A DNA stretch of 64,000 bases from Gluconobacter thailandicus F149-1 = NBRC 100600. Lineage in GTDB: Bacteria > Pseudomonadota > Alphaproteobacteria > Acetobacterales > Acetobacteraceae. The notes below the pieces were generated by a model. The model ran no database searches. It saw only the letters and a program-made list of their open reading frames with translations, and had not been told where the DNA came from. The translations under genes and the position numbers were made by a program. The DNA lies in contig NZ_BANH01000024.1 in the NCBI RefSeq assembly GCF_000964465.1, positions 62,001-126,000 of the forward strand. Direction: 5' to 3'. Below are positions 25,407-33,016 of this stretch, in pieces. The stretch's first letter is position 1. Every line of letters begins with the position of its first letter.

Positions 25407-26596
25407 TGCCGTATTTCACTCTTGATGCTTCCAGCCTTCAGCACTGGCTGACAGATCATGCAGACCTTGCGTTCCGTCTTGGCGGAGATCCGTCAGACTG
25501 GACCATCCGCGAAGTCAGTGACGGCAATCTGAATACCGTTTTTCTTGTGGATGGCCCGGTTGGATCACTGTGCTGCAAACAGGCGCTTCCCCATGTGCGC
25601 GTGGCACCGGAATGGCCAATGCCACTGGAACGTGCGCTGTATGAAGCCCGCTATATACGCGCGACTGCGGAAGCCGTACGCCCGGCTGCTCCCGAACTGT
25701 ATTTCTACGATGACGAGATGTTCCTCCTCGTCATGGAATGCCTGACCCCTCATGAGGTTCTGCGCACTGCCCTGATCCGCGATGAAGTGCAGCCGGGATT
25801 TTCTACCACTATCGGCCAATATGTGGCCCGCAGCGTTCACGCCACAAGCTGGATCAGTCAGCCCTTTGAGCACGGCTCGAAGTTACTGGCTGATTTCGCC
25901 GGCAATACCGCCCTGACCCGAATCACGGTCGATCTGATCCTGACCGATCCGTTCCGCCCCTGCTCACGCAACCCGGCTCCCGAAGCAGCCCTTCTCCCCG
26001 ACGTAGAAGCCCTGCATACGGATAAGCCCCTCCATCGCGCTGTTGGCAGCCTTCAGGACCGCTTCCTGACCGCACGACAGGCGCTTCTGCATGGAGACCT
26101 GCACACAGGCTCCATCATGCAGCACAAAGACGATGTGCGCGTCATTGACGGCGAGTTTGCCACGATGGGCCCGATCGGATTCGACTGTGGACTCTATCTG
26201 GGAAATCTGGCCCTGCATGCCTGCGCGGCACCCAACAAGCGCGGCCTGATCGAAGCTGAGATCACGGCTTTCTGGAACAGCTTCACGACAGAACTCCGCA
26301 CCCTTCTGAAAACAGGCGGCGGCGATGTGTGGGCACTCTCTGATGAAGCCCAGCGTGAAGAACTGCTCGAAAATTTCCTGATCGGCATCCTGCAGGACAC
26401 AACAGGTTTTTGTGGCCTTGAAATGATCCGCCGCACCATCGGCTTTGCCCAGGTCGCTGATTATACGCTCTGCACCACGCCAGAAAGTCGCACGGAAGCG
26501 CGGCGCAAAGCCCTCACGATCGGCCGTCGCCTTATTCTTGAAGCTGCCAATGTGGCAACTCTGGAAAACCTGCTGGCCCTTATGCTTCTTGCATGA
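25406..26596 (+). CDS. mtnK: 5-methylthioribose kinase-like protein
   Basis: A 396-residue protein with the aminoglycoside-phosphotransferase-like kinase fold. It shows a Gly-rich loop EVSDGNLNTVFLVDG, the LLVMECL hinge, the catalytic loop ALLHGDLHTGSIM and the metal site VIDGEFATMGPIGFD. The HGDLHTGS and DGEFA pair is characteristic of MtnK, which phosphorylates 5-methylthioribose in methionine salvage. No other salvage gene (mtnA, mtnN, aldolase) is seen in the window; the only partner is the overlapping Nudix-like gene. It converges with phzF without a visible terminator. Confidence 0.85.
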   Translation: MPYFTLDASSLQHWLTDHADLAFRLGGDPSDWTIREVSDGNLNTVFLVDGPVGSLCCKQALPHVRVAPEWPMPLERALYEARYIRATAEAVRPAAPELYFYDDEMFLLVMECLTPHEVLRTALIRDEVQPGFSTTIGQYVARSVHATSWISQPFEHGSKLLADFAGNTALTRITVDLILTDPFRPCSRNPAPEAALLPDVEALHTDKPLHRAVGSLQDRFLTARQALLHGDLHTGSIMQHKDDVRVIDGEFATMGPIGFDCGLYLGNLALHACAAPNKRGLIEAEITAFWNSFTTELRTLLKTGGGDVWALSDEAQREELLENFLIGILQDTTGFCGLEMIRRTIGFAQVADYTLCTTPESRTEARRKALTIGRRLILEAANVATLENLLALMLLA

Positions 26597-26630
26597 GGGC
26601 CAATCCAACGCGCCATCACAGATAAGCTTT

Positions 26631-27491
26631 TTAGAGCCTTTCCAGAGACACCTGACCCTCAATGCACGTCACGACATTCCCGCCAATCCAGATGTCATGA
26701 CCATCTCTGTTGACGTAAACAGTTCCCTCGCGCCCCAAGACAGTTCCCTGCCGAGCCGTATAGGACGGTGGCGCAATCCCGCTAGTGATGAGCCATTGTG
26801 CAATGCCGGCATTCAGGCTGCCGGTAACCGGGTCTTCAAAGCCGGCAGCGGAGAAAGCCCGAACCTCAAAATCGGTCTCGCCACTCTCTACCGGCGCAAC
26901 AATTCCCACCCGAATACCGGCAATGACTGCAAAGTCTGGCTTCAACGCCAATGCGGCTTCACGATCTTTCAGAAGTATCGCAAGCCAGCCCGGGCCATTA
27001 TCCACCCAGTGCGCAGCGACAATATCTGCATCTGACAATCCAAGACCCCGCTTGATGCGAACCAGTACATCGCCTTCAACGATACCTGTTCGAATAAGGG
27101 GCGGCCCGGCGAAAGCCAGCCTGTCACCGTCTCGCCGGATCCGAACCAGCCCTGCTCCGCATTCCTGAATGATATCCCGCTCTTCTGATAAATCGGTAGA
27201 GGCCAACCAGGCGTGACAACTTCCCAGCGTCGGATGCCCTGCAAACGGCAGTTCGCTAAAAGGCGTGAAGATCCGGACGCGGTAATCAGCCTGTGGATTA
27301 ACAGGACGAAGCAGAAAAGTCGTTTCGCTCAGATTCATCCAGTTGGCAAAAGCCAGCATCTTCTGTTCCGGAAAGCAATCTGCTCCCAGAACAACAGCCA
27401 GAGGATTACCTCTGAGCGGTCGGGACGAAAAAACATCAACCTGCCGGAAATAGAATGTCCCTGAAGAGTCCGAAAGGTTTTTATTTAACAT
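26631..27491 (-). CDS. PhzF-family isomerase/epimerase
   Basis: The 286-residue product starts at the ATG at 27491; upstream in-frame codons are TTG/GTG only. Family marks are present: FRQVDVFSSRPLRGNPLAVV, the catalytic Glu in NLSETTFLL, TPFSELPFAGHPTLGSCHAW and the C-terminal GFEDPVTGSLNAGIAQWL. PhzF proteins share the diaminopimelate-epimerase fold. The founding member isomerises a phenazine precursor, but most bacterial homologs are of unknown substrate, and no phenazine genes are near. It is cytoplasmic. It follows prfC on the other side of a terminator that stops prfC transcripts. Confidence 0.83.
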   Translation of the reverse strand: MLNKNLSDSSGTFYFRQVDVFSSRPLRGNPLAVVLGADCFPEQKMLAFANWMNLSETTFLLRPVNPQADYRVRIFTPFSELPFAGHPTLGSCHAWLASTDLSEERDIIQECGAGLVRIRRDGDRLAFAGPPLIRTGIVEGDVLVRIKRGLGLSDADIVAAHWVDNGPGWLAILLKDREAALALKPDFAVIAGIRVGIVAPVESGETDFEVRAFSAAGFEDPVTGSLNAGIAQWLITSGIAPPSYTARQGTVLGREGTVYVNRDGHDIWIGGNVVTCIEGQVSLERL

Positions 27492-27569
27492 TACCACTGA
27501 TCCGCTTTTCGTTTTTCTTACGCAAGAGAGCGTAGGCACCAAAAATACGAGCGGCAATCACTACAAAAA

Positions 27570-27601
27570 AAGCCTCGCTCCCGAATAAGGGGGCGAGGCT
27601 T
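27570..27601 (-). terminator. prfC terminator
   Basis: A 9-bp stem (27570-27578 with 27593-27601) is extended by G/C pairs. The A-run on the plus strand before it becomes a T-run on the minus strand. It lies 7 bp after the prfC stop. Confidence 0.88.
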
Positions 27602-27607
27602 GAAGGA

Positions 27608-29155
27608 TCAGGCCGAAGCCAGACCGATCTGTTTGATATCGTGGAACGCCAGATCGGGATTCATCTCAATGGTGCGACGCATCATGAAGGACGAACTGGC
27701 GAGGAAAACCGGGTCTCCATCGAGATCATCCGCCATGGACGAGCGGTTCGTCATCATGAACATCTCGATCTTCTCACGATCACCCGTGACCCAGCGCGCC
27801 AGGGTAAACGGCGTGCTTTCAAAGCCAATGGACACACCATATTCGCCCTTGAGCCGTGACTGAAGAACGTCAAGCTGAAGCGTTCCCACAACGCCGACGA
27901 TCGGCGGCAAACCATCCTGCGGACGGAAAAGCTGCACGACACCTTCCTCAGCCAGCTCCACCAGAGCCTGACGCAGCTTCTTGGCCTTCATGGCATCGTC
28001 GAGACGGACACGACGCAGGATTTCCGGCGCAAAGTGCGGAACCCCCGTAAAGCGCAGTTCTTCGCTCTCGCTCAGCGTATCACCAATCCGCAGCGTGCCA
28101 TGGTTCGGAATCCCAACCACGTCCCCGCCAAAAGCTTCCTCAGCCAATTGGCGATCACGGGCAAAGAAGAACTGCGGCGTATGAAGCGCAAACTGCTTGC
28201 CGGTACGCACATGCTTGAGACGCATCCCACGTGTCAGACGCCCAGAGCACACACGAGCGAAGGCCATGCGGTCACGATGGTTCGGGTCCATGTTCGCCTG
28301 GATCTTGAAGATCAGGGCCGTGACCTGCTCCTCATCGGCCCTGACCTCACGGTTTTCCGTCGGCTGTGCACGCGGTGCAGGACCATAGGCCACAAGCGCA
28401 TCCAGAAGATCGGTCACGCCGATTTCCTTCATGGCCGAGCCGAAGAACACGGGAGACAGATGCCCCGCATCGAAGGACTCACGATCAAACTCGGGAAGTG
28501 CCGCTTCCACCAGCTCAAGATCTTCCCGAAGCTGCACCATGCGCGGATCGGCTTCATCCACCAGATCCTTGGTGTGCACTTCACGGGTGCGGATATCGAA
28601 CGTCCCGATAAACGTCGCCGCACGACCGATCGGCCATGTCGCAGGTGAGACATCCAGCGCCAAAGAATTGGAAATTTCATCCAGAAGAGCGAAGCAATCC
28701 TGCGCCTCACGGTCCATCTTGTTGATGAACGTGATGATCGGAATGTCGCGCAGACGGCAGATTTCGAACAGCTTCCGCGTCCGGTCCTCGATACCCTTTG
28801 CGGCGTCGATCACCATGACGGCACAGTCCACAGCCGTCAGGGTTCGGTAAGTATCCTCCGAGAAGTCTTCATGGCCCGGAGTATCAAGCAGGTTGAAGAC
28901 GCAGTTGCCGTATTCAAACGTCATGACGGACGTCACAACGGAAATGCCACGGTCCCGCTCGATCCCCATCCAGTCAGACTTGGTTCGGCGGCGCTCACCC
29001 TTGGCACGCACATTACCCGCAAGCTGAATGGCACCACCCGCACGCAGGATACGTTCCGTCAGGGTCGTCTTACCGGCGTCTGGATGGGAAATGATGGCAA
29101 ACGTACGCCGACGAGCGATCTCGCGGGTAATTTCAGCGCTCAGCGCCTCTGACAT
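27608..29155 (-). CDS. prfC: peptide chain release factor 3
   Basis: The 515-residue product starts at the ATG at 29155 with a strong CGGAGGC ribosome site. It is a translational GTPase: G1 SHPDAGKTTLTE, G3 DTPGHEDFSEDTYRTL and G4 FINKMDREAQD, followed by RF3 domains II and III. RF3 uses GTP to remove RF1/RF2 from the ribosome after termination. The DTPGHEDFSEDTYR signature separates it from EF-G and TypA. It is monocistronic with its own terminator. Confidence 0.95.
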   Translation of the reverse strand: MSEALSAEITREIARRRTFAIISHPDAGKTTLTERILRAGGAIQLAGNVRAKGERRRTKSDWMGIERDRGISVVTSVMTFEYGNCVFNLLDTPGHEDFSEDTYRTLTAVDCAVMVIDAAKGIEDRTRKLFEICRLRDIPIITFINKMDREAQDCFALLDEISNSLALDVSPATWPIGRAATFIGTFDIRTREVHTKDLVDEADPRMVQLREDLELVEAALPEFDRESFDAGHLSPVFFGSAMKEIGVTDLLDALVAYGPAPRAQPTENREVRADEEQVTALIFKIQANMDPNHRDRMAFARVCSGRLTRGMRLKHVRTGKQFALHTPQFFFARDRQLAEEAFGGDVVGIPNHGTLRIGDTLSESEELRFTGVPHFAPEILRRVRLDDAMKAKKLRQALVELAEEGVVQLFRPQDGLPPIVGVVGTLQLDVLQSRLKGEYGVSIGFESTPFTLARWVTGDREKIEMFMMTNRSSMADDLDGDPVFLASSSFMMRRTIEMNPDLAFHDIKQIGLASA

Positions 29156-29361
29156 GATGCCTCCGGCAACGTAGAAAAATCCGGGACTGGAGCTTTCGCG
29201 ACGTCCAGACAGGCACATGGCCTGTTAGCAAATACAGAGGACAGCCCTCATGGAAGCCTTACCCATCGGGAGGCGCAATGTGCAGAAGACCGCTTTTGCC
29301 GTCAAGCACTCCCTCACCTGACGGGTCTTTTCCGCAAATTTTCGCTTCTACGAAGCAGAAA

Positions 29362-29772
29362 TCAGTTCACAGTATTCCCATGTGGCGCAATCCCCGTCGT
29401 CCCCATCGGGCTGGCTTGGGCATAGGCTTCCCCAAACTGCCCGATCGCACTCCCGGAAACGGGATCATGCATCGCAGGAACCCCGCCTACGCCCGCACGA
29501 TCTGAACCATTTCCGGAAAATTGACGTTTCAGAAACTGGAACACCTTACCACTGGCCGTCCAGGTCAGAGCGGGTGGCACAATAATTCGAGGTTGAGGCG
29601 CTTCTACATACGCACCCGACATGCCCTGCCGGGATGTCACAACATAGCCTTCTGAAACTGGAGGCATGGCAAAAGACGGAGGCACAAAAGTGTCGATACC
29701 TTTTGCTTCAGAAGCGGATGTGGAACAGCCCAATATCGCCAGACAGACAGCTTTCAGCATCCATGACCGCAT
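29362..29772 (-). CDS. small exported (probable lipo-)protein, unknown
   Basis: A 136-residue protein with a signal MRSWMLKAVCLAILGCSTSA. The ILGC is an acceptable lipobox, so it may be a lipoprotein. The mature start KGIDTFVPPSF closely matches RGINTFVAPDT of the neighbouring small protein. The mature chain is Pro/Gly-rich without an enzymatic motif. CAGGAG precedes the ATG. It follows the second small protein by 28 bp in the same direction, so the two likely form one transcript. Confidence 0.65.
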   Translation of the reverse strand: MRSWMLKAVCLAILGCSTSASEAKGIDTFVPPSFAMPPVSEGYVVTSRQGMSGAYVEAPQPRIIVPPALTWTASGKVFQFLKRQFSGNGSDRAGVGGVPAMHDPVSGSAIGQFGEAYAQASPMGTTGIAPHGNTVN

Positions 29773-29800
29773 CTTCCGCTCCTGAGGCTCTACCTGCTAC

Positions 29801-30082
29801 TTACCATCTGAAACCCAGATTATGGCCGGTCAGACTTCGAACAACACCCGTCACGGTATCGACGGTTTTTCCGGCTGCGGTTCGTTCCATAACGGGAGGC
29901 TTAATCGGACATCTCTGGGACGAGATAATAACTGTCCCGTCCTTGCAACGCACAAGATGGAGCCGGGGCGGCGGCGGAGGGTAATAATGCGTATCGGGCG
30001 CCACGAAGGTATTGATCCCACGCGCATCAGCCGGGCAGCAGACGACAGCACAGATCAGAACCACACCCAGCCCAACACGCAT
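29801..30082 (-). CDS. small exported Pro-rich protein, related to its neighbour
   Basis: The 93-residue product starts at the ATG at 30082; ten further upstream codons are possible. The signal MRVGLGVVLICAVVCCPADA ends near ADA-RG. The mature N-terminus GINTFVAPDTHYYPPPPP resembles the next gene's product. Two later Cys residues (RCKDGTVIISSQRC) could form a disulfide. The last part has an AGKTVDTVTGVVRS segment comparable to SGKVFQFLKRQF in the paralog. Function is unknown. Confidence 0.6.
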   Translation of the reverse strand: MRVGLGVVLICAVVCCPADARGINTFVAPDTHYYPPPPPRLHLVRCKDGTVIISSQRCPIKPPVMERTAAGKTVDTVTGVVRSLTGHNLGFRW

Positions 30083-30202
30083 CTTCCATCGCCCCTGCTT
30101 GCCGCGACACACAAGGCATCACTCAGAAACGTATTGATACATTCACAAGACAGGACAGTTCAATCCTGCGCAGTTTTTTTAATTCTCTGCGTAGCCAAAA
30201 CA

Positions 30203-30237
30203 AAAAACGCCGGATGGGAGACCCATCCGGCGTTTTT
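30203..30237. terminator. rpsD terminator
   Basis: A 16-bp perfect stem (AAAAACGCCGGATGGG with its complement) has a 3-nt loop and A/T-run flanks on both sides. It lies 41 bp after the rpsD stop on the minus strand and could also stop plus-strand transcription. Confidence 0.93.
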
Positions 30238-30278
30238 CGATCGCGTTCTGATCCGGGCCCGAAAGCCCGAAATCCGAA

Positions 30279-30896
30279 TTAGCGGGAGTAGAATTCGACA
30301 ACCAGGTTCGGTTCCATCTGCACCGGATACGGCACATCGGAGAGAACCGGCGTACGCAGGAACGTACCCTTCATCTGGCGATGATCGACTTCAACGTATT
30401 CCGGCGTGTCGCGCTCGCCCGTCTGCACGGAGTCGAGAACGATGGCGAGGTGCTTGGACTTCTCGCGCACTTCGATGACGTCGCCTTCCTTCACGAGGTA
30501 GGACGGAATGTTCACCTTCTTGCCGTTAACCGTAACGTGGCCATGGCTGATGAACTGACGTGCTGCGAACGGCGTGATCGCAAACTTCAGACGGTACACA
30601 ACGGCGTCCAGACGACGCTCCAGCAGACCGATCAGGTTCTCGGAGGTATCACCCTTACGACGGACGGCTTCGTCGTAGTACTTGCGGAACTGCTTCTCGC
30701 TGATGTTGCCGTAGTAGCCCTTGAGCTTCTGCTTGGCCATCAGCTGGATGGAGAAGTCAGAAGGCTTCTGCTTACGACGCTGACCATGCTGACCCGGACC
30801 GTATTCACGACGGTTCACAGGGGACTTTGCACGGCCCCAAAGGTTTACGCCGAGACGGCGATTGATCTTGTACTTGCTCTCAAGACGCTTTGACAT
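30279..30896 (-). CDS. rpsD: 30S ribosomal protein S4
   Basis: A complete 205-residue S4 with the alphaproteobacterial start [21 protein letters not shown]. It shows [14 protein letters not shown] and the S4 RNA-binding domain ([38 protein letters not shown]), and ends in [10 protein letters not shown]4 binds 16S rRNA early in 30S assembly. The gene is monocistronic here, outside the alpha operon, with a long GC-rich leader (30897-31080) and its own terminator. Codon use is highly biased, as expected for a ribosomal protein. Confidence 0.97.
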   Translation of the reverse strand: MSKRLESKYKINRRLGVNLWGRAKSPVNRREYGPGQHGQRRKQKPSDFSIQLMAKQKLKGYYGNISEKQFRKYYDEAVRRKGDTSENLIGLLERRLDAVVYRLKFAITPFAARQFISHGHVTVNGKKVNIPSYLVKEGDVIEVREKSKHLAIVLDSVQTGERDTPEYVEVDHRQMKGTFLRTPVLSDVPYPVQMEPNLVVEFYSR

Positions 30897-31080
30897 GGGT
30901 TAACCCCTGTTCATACATCAGGCCCGCCCCATGCTGTATGGCGAGCCGTTTTGTTGCGCCGGTAGGCCCTTCCCCGAATTGGAAAGGACGGGCGCGCACC
31001 CAGAAACCGGAGCCTGCGGGGTACAGAAACCCGCGATGATGGCCCGGCCGGTACGTCCTCGTTTCCGGCAGTGGACCCGC
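30897..31080 (-). other. long structured leader of rpsD
   Basis: About 180 nt lie between the probable promoter and the start codon. They hold several GC-rich potential hairpins, for example CCTTTCC pairing with GGGAAGG around 30967-30990. No coding frame with a ribosome site is seen. In other bacteria S4 controls its own synthesis through mRNA leaders; whether this leader does so is inference. Confidence 0.45.
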
Positions 31081-31109
31081 GCCTAACAGGTCTCGAGCTC
31101 TTCTGTCAA
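31081..31109 (-). promoter_or_regulatory. probable rpsD promoter
   Basis: On the minus strand a perfect -35 TTGACA (31109-31104) is followed after exactly 17 bp by TTAGGC (31086-31081) as a weak -10. Confidence 0.5.
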
Positions 31110-31153
31110 TCAAAGGGCGAGTCTGACCCCTGTTATTTTCTCGCGGCAGATGC

Positions 31154-31221
31154 TTATAAAGCGCGCAACCCCTCCCGGGGGGTTTGCGCTAACGGTCTGG
31201 TACTCCCCTCTGGTCGGGGAG
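31154..31221 (+). promoter_or_regulatory. promoter -10 and two leader hairpins before the BON-LysM gene
   Basis: A TATAAA at 31155 is a good -10. It is followed by two hairpins: one pairs GCGCGCAACCCC with GGGGTTTGCGCT (about 31161-31194), and one pairs CTCCCC (31203-31208) with GGGGAG (31216-31221). A short T-run follows at 31230. They may protect the 5' end or act as an attenuator. Confidence 0.4.
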
Positions 31222-31243
31222 CCATGCCTTTTTGAGTTTGCCC

Positions 31244-31714
31244 ATGAAAATCTATCGCTTCAATCCCAAGGCCGGTCGTATCGGTGAGGGTTCCCTCGAA
31301 GGACTGATCCAGTCCCTTGATGCACCGCCGCCGCCCAAGCCGGGTGAAAGCGCCATCAAGCGAGCCTTCAAGAAGTTCGGCCTCGCACAGATGCATATGT
31401 CCCATCTCGTGATCGATGACCGCACGATCTATCTGCGCGGCAAGGCCGATTCCGCAAAGGCCCGTGATCAGATGATCCTCACCGCCGGTAACGTCGCAGG
31501 TGTGGCCGCTGTCGAAGCCGAGATTCAGGTTCCCCCCGGAACGCCCGATCCAAAGTTCCTGGAAATCAAGACCAGCCAAAACCTGGACGAGGTCGCCGAG
31601 AAGCTGCCGGAAGATATTTCGGGCGATGAGCTTCTTGATGCCAATCAACCGCTTGTCACAAGCAAGGATGACATTTATCCGGGCCAGACAATTCGCCTGC
31701 CAACGGAGAATTGA
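31244..31714 (+). CDS. BON and LysM domain protein (Kbp/YgaU-like)
   Basis: The 156-residue product starts at the ATG at 31244. A BON domain at about 45-100 (MSHLVIDDRTIYLRGKADS, NVAGVAAVEAEIQV) is followed by a C-terminal LysM at about 105-156 (FLEIKTSQNLDEVAEKL, DANQPLVTSKDDIYPGQTIRLP). This order and length match Kbp/YgaU of E. coli, a cytoplasmic K+-binding protein induced by osmotic stress. No signal peptide is seen, which fits Kbp better than a peptidoglycan-binding role. A KirBac-type potassium channel is encoded 5 kb away; a functional link is speculative. Confidence 0.82.
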   Translation: MKIYRFNPKAGRIGEGSLEGLIQSLDAPPPPKPGESAIKRAFKKFGLAQMHMSHLVIDDRTIYLRGKADSAKARDQMILTAGNVAGVAAVEAEIQVPPGTPDPKFLEIKTSQNLDEVAEKLPEDISGDELLDANQPLVTSKDDIYPGQTIRLPTEN

Positions 31715-31724
31715 ACTGACCTGC

Positions 31725-31752
31725 CCGGACACTTCCGCGTGAAAGTGTCCGG
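31725..31752 (+). terminator. hairpin after the BON-LysM gene
   Basis: A 10-bp perfect stem (CCGGACACTT with AAGTGTCCGG) has an 8-nt loop. Only a short CTTTT tract follows, so it is a moderate terminator. Confidence 0.6.
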
Positions 31753-31810
31753 ATAGCTTTTCAGGGTCCGGATGGTAGGCGGATTTTCCCCTATTCCGGA
31801 CCTTTTCCAT

Positions 31811-33016
31811 ATGGAATTAATCGAACCAGTCGATGTCGAACGGGTGCGTCCACCCCACGGTGTCGAGCCAGCCATGTTTGCTCTTATGCTGGCAACATTT
31901 ACGATCGGGACTGGCGAATTCGCCATTATGGGCCTTCTGCCCGAATTCTCCCATTCCCTGGGTATTTCCATTTCCCGTGCCAGTTCCGTCATTTCAGCCT
32001 ATGCGCTGGGTGTCGTGGTCGGAGCGCCCCTCATCGCAGTTGCTGGCGCAAAACTCCCCCGTCGCACACTCCTGCTGGCCATGCTTGTGCTTTTCCTTAT
32101 GGGAAATATCGGCACAATCCTGATGCCGAACCTTCTTGACATTGAAGTCATGCGCTTCATCACCGGGCTTCCACATGGTGCATTTTTCGGCGTGTCAGCA
32201 CTCGTCGGCGCCTCCATGGTTGAGCGCGCAAGAAGAGGCCGCGCGGTCGGACGCGTTCTGTCCGGCATCATGTTCTCCACTGTAGTGGGATCGCCCCTGT
32301 CCACCTACGCCGCCAACCACCTTGGCTGGAGAGCCGCATATGGCGCAATTTCCGTCCTCGGACTGCTGTGTTTTCTGGCCCTCTGGTATTTTTCCCCCCG
32401 TGACAAACCCCACCCGGATGCCAATGCACTCGCTGAACTCGGTGCCTTCAAACGCCCTCAGGTTGTGCTAACCCTTCTAACAAGCGCCATTGGCTTTGGC
32501 GGCCTTTTCGAGGTCTATACCTTCCTCACCACAGCGTTGTCGGACGTCACACACCTGCCAGACTGGGCCGTGGCGCTCTATCAGATCGTGTGGGGCCTGG
32601 GCATGGTCGCGGGTAATTCGTTCGGTGGGGCGATGGCGGACCGGAACATCAACCGGACGATCCTGTTTTCCCTCGCTGCCAGTTGCGTCTTCATGCTTGG
32701 CTTCTGGCTATTGCTGCCGTCCCCCATCGCCATGCTGCTGATCACTTTCCTGATCCCAGCCACGCTGATCGGCATTTCCCCCGCTATCCAGACCCATCTG
32801 ATGGAAGTTGCCGGAGACGCCCAGACACTGGCGGCCTCCCTGAACAACTCGGCCTTCAACATCGCCAACGCCGCAGGCACATGGCTGGGCGCTTTTCTGG
32901 TCAGTTCAGGACTTGGTCTGGCATCAATCGGCTGGGGATCGGCCCTTCTCTCCGCAGGTGGGCTCCTCGCCTATCTGATTACGATGGCACAGGCTCGGCT
33001 CTCCGCATCACGCTGA
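31811..33016 (+). CDS. MFS transporter, DHA1 (arabinose/purine efflux-like) family
   Basis: A 401-residue protein with 12 membrane helices, from the ATG at 31811. N-terminal features are FALMLATFTIGTGEFAIMGLLPEFSHSLG (GTxEF motif of the AraJ/PbuE/NepI branch) and the loop GAKLPRRTLLLAM. MFGVSALVGA-like and GWRAAYGAISVLG segments follow. It is expected to be an inner-membrane proton-driven exporter of sugars, nucleosides or drugs; the substrate is not deducible. Its last 12 codons overlap the end of the convergent MATE gene by 38 bp, so neither gene has an intergenic terminator. Confidence 0.87.
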   Translation: MELIEPVDVERVRPPHGVEPAMFALMLATFTIGTGEFAIMGLLPEFSHSLGISISRASSVISAYALGVVVGAPLIAVAGAKLPRRTLLLAMLVLFLMGNIGTILMPNLLDIEVMRFITGLPHGAFFGVSALVGASMVERARRGRAVGRVLSGIMFSTVVGSPLSTYAANHLGWRAAYGAISVLGLLCFLALWYFSPRDKPHPDANALAELGAFKRPQVVLTLLTSAIGFGGLFEVYTFLTTALSDVTHLPDWAVALYQIVWGLGMVAGNSFGGAMADRNINRTILFSLAASCVFMLGFWLLLPSPIAMLLITFLIPATLIGISPAIQTHLMEVAGDAQTLAASLNNSAFNIANAAGTWLGAFLVSSGLGLASIGWGSALLSAGGLLAYLITMAQARLSASR

